Source of the DNA: Chlorophyllum brunneum
Lineage: Eukaryota; Basidiomycota; Agaricomycetes; Agaricales; Agaricaceae
Length of the DNA stretch: 64,000 nt
Reading direction: 5' to 3'
Assembly (NCBI GenBank): GCA_963576785.1
Contig: OY756142.1
Span: 496,001-560,000 of the forward strand
The notes under the pieces are model-generated. The model had not been told where the DNA came from. It did not search any database and saw only the letters and a list, made by a program, of their open reading frames with translations. The first letter of the stretch is position 1. Every line of letters starts with the position of its first letter. The position numbers and the translations under genes are program-made. Below, in pieces: positions 24,801 through 34,802 of this stretch.

Positions 24801-25065
24801 GACCATAGGTTGTTTAGTCGAGTGAGGTTACGATTTTGAGGGAGATCGAGGATTTGAGGAAGAAATTGGACTTGGTTTTGGAAAAGTTGAACAGCTGAGC
24901 GAAGACGGGCTTCTGGTGAGTCAGTTGCGGTATAACCTTTCATTCATGATTTCTGCGATAAATTTTGTGTTTTGATTTCCTAGTTGTATTATATTTGGTA
25001 GTATACTTGACATGTCTGGTTTCGTATTCCCTCTTCCGCTATCGCGGCGGAAGGGTGGTTTATCA
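21441..25065 (+). repeat. Inverted duplication, left arm (ARPC3-YVC1 A)
   Basis: This segment matches 29875-33341 in inverted orientation. The outer end lies inside ARPC3 (CTGCTGAATAC on the minus strand). The inner end lies past the YVC1 stop (TTCCGCTATCGCGG near 25040). Exons are much better conserved than introns, and both copies keep all YVC1 splice sites. Confidence 0.85.
21958..24898 (+). CDS. YVC1: Yvc1-type TRP cation channel, copy A
   Basis: Fungal TRP-like channel; Yvc1 releases calcium from the vacuole. Many short exons join in frame. Cytosolic N-terminus: MSDLLDAANGFDAE, LVRRLRALTLTLLPVEVD, DVMSTRYQQLRNGD, TIFLSSTEAQ / VVNALWNGELVQVNNKHHDI. Membrane segments follow: NIFRIIIWLFFLVVYSQA, WEIVLYVMSLSFILE, RFVAWWRVFSFWNIVALV, ALLLVAFVFRVLGMQ, IFFALLSVLAIGFAQALFAL, LLYYLWNTITAIVLLNVLIS. 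Conserved PAPFNLIEAVF and FPYFHLNKKNYVK precede a last hydrophobic segment YIMSFMFFIPLTAIALYE and a coiled-coil tail ending KKLDLVLEKLNS. The exon before the WWR segment begins at a CTG after CGCAG, not at the first AG. Intact. Confidence 0.88.
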
Positions 25066-25394
25066 ATGTCTGGTTACCTCTCGGCTTTCACCAGTGGTTA
25101 GATGTGCAAGGACTCTAAAGGCATGGCATAATCTACGCCTGGTTCTTAGTACCTGGCTTCTCTCAAGGAACCACAGAAAGCATATCATTCAGCAGTTCTT
25201 TCAATGGGTATCCGAGAAACTGGACAAAAGAATAAATATTTCCAGTCCTTTGATGGCGCAAATTCATGACATCCTCCCAGTTCACCAGACCATACTGGCC
25301 CCCAGAAGCCAACCAGACTTGTATACAAACTGCGTCGGAGGCTTGCCTGTTGGTAGGTTCGAGCTAGTGAAATGGCATGAAACCTATTCCTTGA

Positions 25395-25575
25395 CTAGAA
25401 TGTTTCTAGGAAAAAATGAGACGCTGACCACTTGGCTACAGTGGGTTTAACTGTTCCGTTTGCCTATAGCTTTTCCTCCTTGATACCCGGCCGTGGGGAA
25501 GAGCAAGTCAGGATAACACATGATCGCACTGTCAGTACCGGGAGGAGAGCGGACATACACTCAATTTAACACGAA
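25395..25575 (-). pseudogene. Composite ARPC3/PSF2 3'-end fragment
   Basis: The first ~75 bases resemble the ARPC3 3' part (GTTCCG..TGC.TATAG). From about 25470 the sequence follows the PSF2 3' end (TCCTCCT..A.AC..GGC, GGGGAAGAGC, then TCAGTAC..GGAGAGCG.ACATACACTCA matching the last PSF2 intron), with about 90 bases missing. It therefore resembles the region 20090-20340 in the same orientation. Diverged and non-coding. Confidence 0.5.
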
Positions 25576-26155
25576 GAGAAATGTACTAAATACTGATTCG
25601 GGATCAAAATCAACCCTCTATAGTCAGGTCGTCTTCACCAATGAATTTGGAGCCTTCGCTTGGAACCACGTAAGGTGCATACCTGAAAGTTGAACGAAGC
25701 TACGATGCTTGGAATGAAATCTGCGCCATAAAAAAAAGGCGAGGAAGCTGATGGTACCGAGCACAGGTTGAGATAGCTTCAATGGAACACTGAGTAACTT
25801 GCAGCTGGCATGCAATGGTTGATCAGATCCTAACGAGCGCGACCATGTTTTATATATAGAAATCCAGCGAACATGTGATTCACGTGATTTGACGCGTCGC
25901 AATCGTCCCTGGTTTGAGTTGCAGGGCTTAGAACTCATCTTGGCTCACAAGATACCAGGACGACCTATTTGATTCCGGAACGCTCACAAGGGTAAGCTCA
26001 ATCATCTTGACTCCTCGTGAATCACCGACTGGAAGTCATTTGCGACAAAAGTTTTCGATCGAAGAACAACACCACAACGTCACATCGTGGATTCCGCCCC
26101 GTTACCTACCGCAGCACTCTTTCTCCTTTGTGCTGTAGCTGTGACCAGTCTTGTG
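25576..26155. promoter_or_regulatory. Upstream region of haspin
   Basis: No gene supported. The palindrome TCACGTGA lies at 25880-25887, about 270 bases upstream of the haspin ATG. Confidence 0.4.
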
Positions 26156-29100
26156 ATGCTGTCTTCAAGAACTAAACAAATTAACGTCTATGGAAAGCGA
26201 AACCGGCGAATTGTCGACACTGCACCACTCGAGAATCCGTTCTACGATTCTGCAGACTCTACCGAACCTGACAGGATACCCCTTATACGCCGAATGAAGG
26301 GGCGCGGGAATGCCGCCCAAAATTCTGTCAAGACGAAATCTGCATCCCCGCCGAGGGCTGTATCTTTGACGAAACAGCGGGTTATGCCTGGCGGGTCGCC
26401 TATGAGGAAGGGTGTGAGGCGAGGATTGCGAGTGGCGGAGATTTTGGCACAGGAAAAGACCAGATTTAAATCACCAAATGGAGAGGGAGAAGGTATATCG
26501 AAGAAGAGCATTCCTGGAACGCCTTCCCGGTTGCCGTTGTCGACGCTTACAACCAATACGATGAACTCCCCTGTGGTTCCTAATGTGAAGATCGTGAAGG
26601 TACTGAAAAAGTCCACCGCTGTGTCACCAAAAAGTCTTGTCGCTTCCAAGGCTTTATCGACTGTCCGGATGGACATAAAGGTGTTGGATTCGAAGGGCAA
26701 GGTCGTTAAACAGGAAAAAAGGGTGAAGAGGACGGATGTTGTGGTCAACAGGGCTTATCCGAAATCTGATACGCTTTTGGGAGCGATGCGCAAACCGCGA
26801 CCCTCCCCACCGAAACTTCTACCAACCGAGGTCATTAGCATAGGCACGTCTGTTGACGAGTCCCCACAACTGGGTACCCAAGGGTCAGATGGTACCTTAT
26901 CACGACCTATTGTTCTCAGTAGTGGTTCATCCACAGCCAAAGATTCAGGCTTGAATCTGCGACCCGTTCGTCAACGGCGATGCGCTGTTACCCGCGTTAT
27001 TGTTTCCGACGACGAAGAGGATGACTACCTGCCACCCGATTCCCCACCCCGTCCGACTTCTGTGAACCACCTACGCAAATCCCTAGCCCATCCACAGAAA
27101 TCCATAGTTCACCCACCCAAGCCCACAGCACCGTTAGCTGACATTTCACGACCCTCAGGTCTGAAGGTTGAGGTCATGATTCCTTTAGCACCTAATAGGC
27201 CTCAGCCCAAGCCCGCCCAAATCCCTTCAGCTGAATCCTCACCAGAAGCTATTGCCCCTCTACGGGTGAACGATCCGGCTCAGGATGCGCAAACTAAACT
27301 TGCCTCAAAACCCAAAGCGAGACCTATCCGTACATTAACCTCAGAATCAGCACAACCACAGAAACCTATACCATCTGGATACCCTACAGCCTTGTACAAT
27401 TTAATACCCTCACCACCTGTCAAGTCCCGTCAGCTGACTCCAATCCGCCGTGGCCAAGGGAAGGCCGGTGTGAGCACTGGTAGTCTATTTGCATTTGGAC
27501 GTGGTGTGCCACCATCGCCCACCACGCCAACCGATTCCGACTTTGACCTCTCCCTTGAATTTTCGCAGCTCGATATTGGCTTAGCGCCTGAAGAGCTCGC
27601 AACATTGCAAATACCAGTGAAACGGGCAGAGTACTCGAGCCATTTGCGACAGCTGTTGAAGGAATGTCTTCAAGAGGAAACAGGTCCATATGAGTTCTCT
27701 GCCTTTATAAAATCGTTTCCTCTTGACTCAATTCTTCAGGACGCTCGGCGTGTTGCCAAAGAGAGAAATAATGGGGAAATATTGAGATTCAGGAAGATCG
27801 GAGAGGCGAGCTATTCGGAGGTATTTGGGATTGGAGATGTGGTGTTGAAGGTTATACCCCTTCGAGATGAGCTTCGTTGTGGAGATGGAGAAGATGAATG
27901 CGATGAGGACGGCCCTGCACCGACTGATGCGAAGGATGTGTGGAAAGAGATCATTGTCACGAGGGCTATGGGAGCGGTACATGATGGGTTCGTTGAACTC
28001 CTCAAGACATACGTTGTAAGAGGAAAATATCCAGAGGTGTTGTTGAACCTCTGGGATGAGTATGATGAACGGAGGGGTTCAGAGAGCGTTCGACCGGGTA
28101 AGTCTCAACACTTTATCTCTCCATCTAGAGTGTAAACCAGTGCTGACGCTGACGTGGTACAGATACATTCACAGTTTCTCAGATGTATGCTATTATTGTG
28201 CTACCAAACGATGGTCCGGACCTCGAAGCATATACATTTACAAACCCGACCAAGTCAGGTTGGAGACAAGCGTGCAGTTTGTTCTGGCAGGTTGCGAAAT
28301 CACTGGCACATGCTGAACAACTTGTCTCGTTCGAGGTTCGTCGCCATCCCCTCCCTCTAATATCATCAAGCTTACGGCTATTGATGAATAGCACCGAGAC
28401 CTTCACTGGGGCCAGATCTTGGTGAAAGACTTGCCGGTGCTAAATAAGCCCGCACCTTTACGTTCGCTCACTCACACTCTGAACCAAATTCAGAACCAAC
28501 CCCCCGCACAGCGGTCGTACATGGATGACAGGTCCCATGGCGTACAGGCAACTATAATTGATTTAGGGCTATCCCGTATGGATGCCGGAGATGGAGATTC
28601 GGGTTATGTCGTGCACTGGACACCATTTGACGACGAAGTGTTTATGGGTGAAGGTAAAGCCTGCATTCTTCCTCTCGCCTTCCCTCGGGTTGTCTTACTG
28701 AATGGCGGTTAGGTGACTATCAGTTCGATGTGTACAGACTCATGCGGGAATATACGAACGGTGACTGGGAAGCTTTCAACCCACTGACGAACGTCATGGT
28801 ACGTCAATCAGTATTTGCTTTATGAAGCTAGGTTACTGATACCGGTCGTTCTCATTTTTCAGTGGTTACATTATCTCTTGACCAAACTTCTACGACACAA
28901 GAACCTCAAAGCCCCATCCCCACCTCGGAAACCTCGGATTTCTAACACCCGCGCTATAAACTCCCTCCCCAGAACTGCTTCAGCAGGGCAATTCACAGAA
29001 AGGGATTGCTACGATGCTCTTGTGGATATCGAAGACTGGCTAGGGCGATGTATAGCCGAAACAGTACCTACACCTGCCCTCCAGAAGGCTAAGGCTAAGG

Positions 29101-29228
29101 GTCGAGCACGAAAGACCATTATGTTGGCCCAGAATAGAGGTGTGAATGGTGCAGCATCGTGTGGGTGTGCAGGAGAAGTTGTTGGATATGGTGTTAAAAA
29201 GGGATGGATTCAGCCTGTTGATGGCTGA
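26156..29228 (+). CDS. Haspin-family protein kinase
   Basis: Haspin phosphorylates histone H3 Thr3 at centromeres in mitosis. The ATG at 26156 gives MLSSRTKQINVYGKRNRRIV, the expected N-terminus. A hydrophobic-looking extension upstream has only a GTG and is not used. A long basic, Pro/Ser-rich region follows, then the kinase domain: IGEASYSEVFGIG (Gly loop), VVLKVIPL (Lys), VWKEIIVTRAM, QMYAIIVLPNDGPDLEAY; after an intron HRDLHWGQILVK (catalytic loop), ATIIDLGLSRMD (DLG variant of DFG), GEGDYQFDVYRLMRE (haspin-specific), and a tail ending GYGVKKGWIQPVDG. Exon 1 is 26156-28097, exon 2 starts at 28163. All key residues are present. The kinase half is partially copied at 33345. Confidence 0.92.
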
Positions 29229-29680
29229 TCGAGTGGCCAAAGGAGCGTTCATTCTTGTCATCATATGTTCTATAGCCTCACCTTGTTGTTTGTATCATCG
29301 CCTCGTTGTTCGTGTTCATGTTTTCCATGATGTTAAGCAATAGTGTGTGTAATACCACAAGACATGTACTATGAAGGGGTGGCTAACTACAGGTTGATAT
29401 ATACATCATTGCAAGATGAGGTGTCCAAAAGCTGGGAAGGATGCAAAGCTTAAAAGTAATAAGCAGGACGTCGGACCCTTTAACAGCTCTCCAAGGACCC
29501 GTTTTTCGGAAACGGCCGGCCGTAATCGCCCAGCCAAGTAGTCAGATCCGGGTTCGAGTAAGCCTCGAGATGCCTGCAAAGCACCTGAGCCAGACGGGAT
29601 GATTCATACTTGCGACTAAATGAAAATATGGGAAAGAACTGAACCCACGTGTTCGAGATAATCAGATATTGATAGGCTAA
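27883..29680 (+). repeat. Haspin/KRE6 junction, first copy
   Basis: Direct repeat partner of 33345-34802. It starts inside the haspin kinase domain at AGATGGAGAAGATGAATG, covers the haspin 3' end and ends in a KRE6 3' fragment. The second copy is shorter because of several deletions. Confidence 0.85.
29458..29680 (-). pseudogene. KRE6/SKN1 3'-end fragment
   Basis: The minus strand reads LEAYSNPDLTTWLGDYGRPF then PKNGSLESC and stop. The full KRE6 gene ends LEAYSNPNLTTWRGDYGRPF, PKNKLLESC. Only the last exon, part of the preceding intron and the 3' flank are present, next to the haspin 3' end, as in the true haspin-fragment/KRE6 junction at 34420-34700. Confidence 0.85.
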
Positions 29681-30064
29681 ATTTTGTTGGTCAGAATCAC
29701 CTAGACGCTGGGATAAATTAGGAACGGAGAAGTCCCTGCTCAATTATGAAAGAAGGTTATTTTTGCCACACAGAATACTGACATCGCCCAAAATTTGTCG
29801 TTACCCACTGAGCACCATGGAAATGGAGGTGCTCTGCTTTGTCGAATGAATGAGTATATTATCAAATTGCCCTTGTCCCGCGATAGCGGAAGAAGGAATA
29901 CGAGAATGAAACTAAACATGTGGAGCATACTGTCAAGTGTAGTACAATTATGAAATCAAAACATTAAGATCATCACAGAAGTCGTGAAAGAATGCTCGCG
30001 AAATCGTATCTGGTGAGAACAAACGTGTGATTATACCGTAATTGGTGGCCTAGGAAACCTTCAC

Positions 30065-33025
30065 TCAGTTGTTCAACTTCTGCAAAACCAAGTCCAATTT
30101 CGTCTTCAACTCCTCAATCTCCTTCAAAATCGTAGCCTCGCTTGACTAAATAACAACATACGGTCGGCAATGCGGGGTCAAAAAGCGGGGTATACTACGC
30201 ACCTGAGTAGTATTGGGGAACACCGTAACCAATTCCTCGAACGACATCTTACTAATCTCCATACCCCTACAATTCGGGTCATCCACAGTAGGATTCCTAT
30301 TTTCCGGGGTGTCCTCCGCTGCTTCATCATCGCTCCTGAACCAATTCTCCACCCATTGGTTTTTGCTCGAAGTGCTAAAGGTAGATTCGTAGAGCGCAAT
30401 AACAGTGAGCGGGATGAAGAACATGAAGGACATGATGTAGCGATTGAGCTGCAGTGTGAGTGTAGTGAGTGGACAATATTTATGAGGAGCAAGATAGCAG
30501 CCACAGACCTTGACATAGTTCTTCTCATTGAGATGGAAGTAGGGGAAAATCCTATTTGGCATCTCAGTATCAAGCATACCCCACAAAATAACCCAACACC
30601 TACTCAAACGGAACAACGAACACCGCCTCAATCAAGTTAAAAGGTGCTGGATAGACATGAGAATCCGGAGCACGAATCATGGCTACGGTCTTCGAAGCGA
30701 AGAATGCGAGGTATTGCGCTTCAGCATTATCAACAACCTACCCAACATTCCGTTGAGACACATGGCATGACGGCAGAAAGAAACGGACCTCAGAGTAGGC
30801 AGACGAGAACAATGAGATGAGGACGTTAAGAAGCACAACGGCCGTTACGGTGTTCCAGCTGTTCAATTGTCAGTGTCAGTGTTTAAGTCAGGGAGGTAAT
30901 GGACAGGACACTTACAAGTAGTACAAAAGAAGACCTATTGGGCTTGAGCTGAATTTCTCGTAGTCGGGTGATCTATCATGGCCATGTCAATCCCAAGGTA
31001 CCGCTCGCCATATGACAATCAACTCACTGTAAGAGAGCTTGGACAAGGATATTCACGACCTAAGTAGACAAGCATCAGTGAAAATCAACGAACTAAACTC
31101 CCGAATTGTCAACCCACATTGTAAGGAGATTGGATTGTACCATCTGCAGCGTCCAAAGCAAACAAAGCTTGCGCGAACCCAATAGCAAGCACCGATAGCA
31201 ACTGCAAGCATATTAGTGGTGTAATGTACAAATCAATCCACGACTCACCGCAAAAAATATACCGGACTCCTTCAACATGCGCGCAACGCATATCTGCATC
31301 GTACCAATGTACCTAAAGATCATTCATCAAATCGAGCAATCAGATCCTGGGGAAATAACGCTTACTTGTAACCATCAAACACCGTGATAAGCTCTGCACC
31401 AGAATTCAACAGTATTTCAAACGGAAACCGAATCAAACTTACTCATCCAAATGAAAGGAGCCACACAACTCAGGATCTGGAAACTGTACAGCCTCCAATA
31501 GAAACCCGCATCTTCATCCAGTGTTTGCATTCCAAGGACACGGAAGACGAAGGCGACAAGAAGGAGAGCATCTGTGACGAGGGCCACAACGTTCCAGAAC
31601 GAGAAGGCTCGCCACCAAACGACAAACCGCAATAATTTGAACAGCTGTGGAGAGGCTTAGAGTCTGCGAACAGGGTTCAGTCAAGTAGGTTAAAGCACCT
31701 TGAAGGTATCTGAGAATTTGTCAGTGGGGAGTTTAGCAGCGAGAGTGCTGGTGTGTACCTTCAAGTACGAACGAGAGACTCATAACGTAGAGAACAATCT
31801 CCCAAGCATCAAAGATACGATGGCTGACATTAATTTTATCCAGAGGCTCGCGCACTGGGTGGAAGGAGTGAGTATCGAGCACAGATATTGATCCGAAACG
31901 GCCCACCAGCTTGAGAGTAAACGACGAGGAAAAAGAGCCAGATTATGATACGGAAAATGTTCTGGTACCTATACACCATCATCAATCGGGGCCGAAAGGA
32001 CGAGGTTGTATGGTTCCTACCTTGGGACAGACAAGCGTGAGGGATCTATACGGCTCATGAGCGTGTGCTCGCGCATCTGTGCATATGGAACATCTGCTTT
32101 CATTCAGAACTAATCAGCTCAGATTACGAGTGTACAACACATACAATCAATGTCATGGTGCTTGTTGTTGACTTGAACCAGCTCTCCGTTCCAAAGAGCG
32201 TTGACGACTAGGAAAATCGGGGTCATAGAACTGCTCAGTAGGTTTTTAACCAACAAGCTCACCTTCCTGTGCTTCGGTCGAAGACAAAAAGATGGTACTT
32301 GACCCGATTCTGTTACTCAAAGCCCTTCCATCTATAGGAAACAATCCACATACCAGCCCTGATCTATAGCCATCTCGAGAGCACTCGAAGTTTCACTAAC
32401 ATCCCCATCGACCTGCAAATGCTGATACCTAGTCGACATAACATCCGACAACTGGTCTGCAGGGAACAGATGGATAATCCTCCTCGCCAACACCTCACAC
32501 GCAACAGCTACACATAGAAAGAATTAATCCTTCTCCACATCCTACCGTCCATAATAAAGGACATACCGCGACCGTAATTCTCTCCATAATCGGCTGGATT
32601 ATGATTCGCATCCCACATGAACTGGGCTCTCGCGCGCAACAAACAGTAAGGCAGCTACAACCGAACAAGCCCATATGAGCCGAATAACAAACTTGACAGC
32701 CCGTATGAAATACCCACCGCATGGTCGAAGTCACCAGCAGCAGCGCGGTACGAAGCAATAACCTGGGGAGTTATAATGCGACTTGTCGGTTCATTCACGC
32801 TATCTGGGTCTACTTCCACAGGGAGTAATGTGAGAGTCAACGCGCGGAGTCGTTTGACCAGTTCTATGAACAACCAAACCAAAGGTCTCAGCGGTTGCCT
32901 TGGTAAACTATCGGTCTCGAGAACGTACTGGTGATAGTATGTGGGGCGGGGTGGCCAGTCGAAGGAAGAACGTCATTGTTGCGCTCAGCATCGAACCCGT
33001 TGGTGGCATCGAGAATACCCGACAT
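30065..33025 (-). CDS. YVC1: Yvc1-type TRP cation channel, copy B
   Basis: Second YVC1 gene, inverted relative to copy A. The start at 33025 gives MSGILDATNGFDAERNND, then LVKRLRALTLTLLPVEVDPD, DVMSTRYQHLQVDGDV, CTIFLSSTEAQ, VVNALWNGELVQVNNKHHDI. Membrane segments are kept: NIFRIIIWLFFLVVYSQA, EIVLYVMSLSFVLE, RFVVWWRAFSFWNVVALV, LLSVLAIGFAQALFALDA, YPAPFNLIEAVFVVPFE, IFPYFHLNEKNYVK. The tail ends KTKLDLVLQKLNN at 30065-30067. All introns keep usable borders and I see no stop or frameshift, so it appears functional. Differences from copy A lie mostly in introns, at conservative exon positions and in the cytosolic C-terminal linker. Confidence 0.85.
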
Positions 33026-33109
33026 GGTGGATGTTGAATGTCAAGGTTCCGTCCCGAGCTTAAGCGCGCCATTTGAATTTCTAGAGCAGATAACGTCATG
33101 AGCAAACAT

Positions 33110-33341
33110 ACACAAACCACTTTCATGTAGTCATCACAAGCGCCTAGTCGCATCGTGGTCCAGCTCTCATCAGTACGCAACGTCCTCAATACGACATTAT
33201 AGATGGCCCCTTCCGTACCAACTCTCTATTCCCCAACTTTGAGATCAAAGGCCCCCACCATCCTCTACGTTCCCGACCGTCTCTCCAAACTCGGTTCCAA
33301 ACGCTCTACACCTTTCCAAATCGAGATAAACTGCTGAATAC
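33110..33341 (+). pseudogene. ARPC3 fragment
   Basis: On the plus strand the sequence matches ARPC3 from the RIRGPAPI exon onward: CGCATCGTGGTCCAGCTC, CCTCAATACGACATT, TTTGAGATCAAAGGCCC, CCAAACTCGGTTCCAAACGC and finally CTGCTGAATAC. Several deletions break the frame (for example after TACGACATT, and after AAAGGCCC). It ends abruptly at 33341 where haspin sequence begins. Orientation relative to YVC1 copy B is the same as ARPC3 relative to copy A. Confidence 0.85.
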
Positions 33342-33344
33342 GCG

Positions 33345-34420
33345 AGATGGAGAGGATGAATGCGACGAGGACGGCCCTGCACCGACTGAAGCGAAGGATG
33401 TGTGGAAAGAGATCATCACGAAGGCTATTGGAGAGGTACATGATGAACTCCTCAAGACGTACGTTGTAAGAAGAAAATATCCAGAGGTGTTGTTGAACCT
33501 CTGGTATGAACGGAGGAGTTCAGAGAGCATTCGATCAGGTAAGTCTTCACTTTATCCCTCCGTCTAGAGCATAAACTGAGTGCTGACGCGGTGCAGATAC
33601 ATTCACAGTTTCTCAGATGTGTGCCATTATCGTACTGCCAAATGATGGCCGAGACCTCGAAGCATATACGTTTACAAATCCGATCAAGTCAGGGTGGAGA
33701 CAGGCGTGCAGTTTGTTCTGGCAGGTCGCTAAATCACTGGCACATGCTGAACAACTTGTCTCGTTCGAGGTTCGTTGCCTTCTCTCCCTATAATATCATC
33801 AAGCCTATGACTACATCGATTAATAGCACCGACACCTTCGCTGGGGCCAGATCCTGGTTAAAGGCCTACCTGTGCTGAATAAGCCCCCACATTTACGTTC
33901 GCTCACTTACACTCTGAACCAAAATCTGAACCAACCTCTTGCACAGCGGTTGTACATGGATGACAGGTCACCGCCTACAGGCAACTATAATTGATTTGGG
34001 GTTGTCCGTAGGGACGCCGGACATGGAGATTCGCGCTATATTATACACTGGACACCATTTGAAAGGCGAAGGGTTTGTCGGCGAATATAAAACCCACCTT
34101 CTTCACTCCCTTCCTGGGGAATGGTAGTTAGGCGGCTCTCAGTTTGCTGTGTACAGACTCATATACAACCGAAACTGTGCCTATACTAAGGGTCGGACAC
34201 GTCAGATCAGCCAAGAACATAGGTGCGAGTGGTGCGGCATCGTGTCAGTGAGCAAGAGAAGTTGTTGGATATGGTGTTAAAAAGGGATGGATTCAGCCTG
34301 TTCATGGCTGATCGAGTGTTCATTCTTGTCACCATGTGTTCCATGTTCTCACCTTGTTTGTATCATCGCCTCGCTGCAATTCGTATTCATGTTGTCCATG
34401 ATGTTAAGCAATAGTATATG
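33345..34420 (+). pseudogene. Haspin kinase fragment
   Basis: Corresponds to haspin from position 27883 to its end. Recognisable pieces: VWKEIITKAIGEVHDELLKT, LLNLWYERRSSESIR, after an intron QMCAIIVLPNDGRDLEAY, WGQILVKGLPVLNKP, and the tail VGYGVKKGWIQPVHG-like sequence. The N-terminal half and Gly loop are missing. The catalytic HRDLHW has become HRHLRW, and the DLGLS region is frameshifted with several deletions. It cannot encode an active kinase. Confidence 0.88.
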
Positions 34421-34802
34421 TAATATCGCAAGACATGTAAATGGGGGTATCTCAAGGTCTAGATTTCTAACGACATGTACTGTGAAGGAGTGGCTAAATA
34501 CGGGTTGATATAAACAACATTGCAAGATGACGTGTCCAAAAGAATGGGAAGCATGTAAAGCTTAAAGTCAATTAATAATAACATGCAAGGACGCCGGGCC
34601 CTTTAGCAGCTCTCCAGCAACTTGTTCTTCGGAAACGGCCGCCCATAATCACCTCTCCAAGTTGTCAAATTGGGGTTCGAGTAAGCTTCGAGATGCCTGC
34701 AAAATACCCAGAGTCAGACAGGACGATTCATATCATATGAAAACATGGGAAAGAAGAACTGAACCCACGCGTTGATATACTTCTGGGTCGGATAATCAGG
34801 CG
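33345..34802 (+). repeat. Haspin/KRE6 junction, second copy
   Basis: Direct repeat partner of 27883-29680, continuing past the haspin remnant into the 3' end of the complete KRE6 gene. Here the KRE6 side is intact and the haspin side broken; in the first copy the reverse holds. Confidence 0.82.

Larger units (their letters stand above)
29875..33341 (-). repeat. Inverted duplication, right arm (YVC1 B-ARPC3 fragment)
   Basis: Inverted partner of 21441-25065. It contains the complete YVC1 copy B and, beyond its start codon, an ARPC3 fragment on the plus strand. It is abruptly joined to haspin sequence at 33341/33345. Confidence 0.85.

Noticed and set aside
26087..26155. Upstream hydrophobic extension of haspin
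   Set aside because: It begins with GTG, not ATG; the family-typical N-terminus starts at the ATG at 26156.
33345..34420. Second functional haspin kinase
   Set aside because: Missing N-terminal half and Gly loop, altered catalytic loop and several frameshifts.
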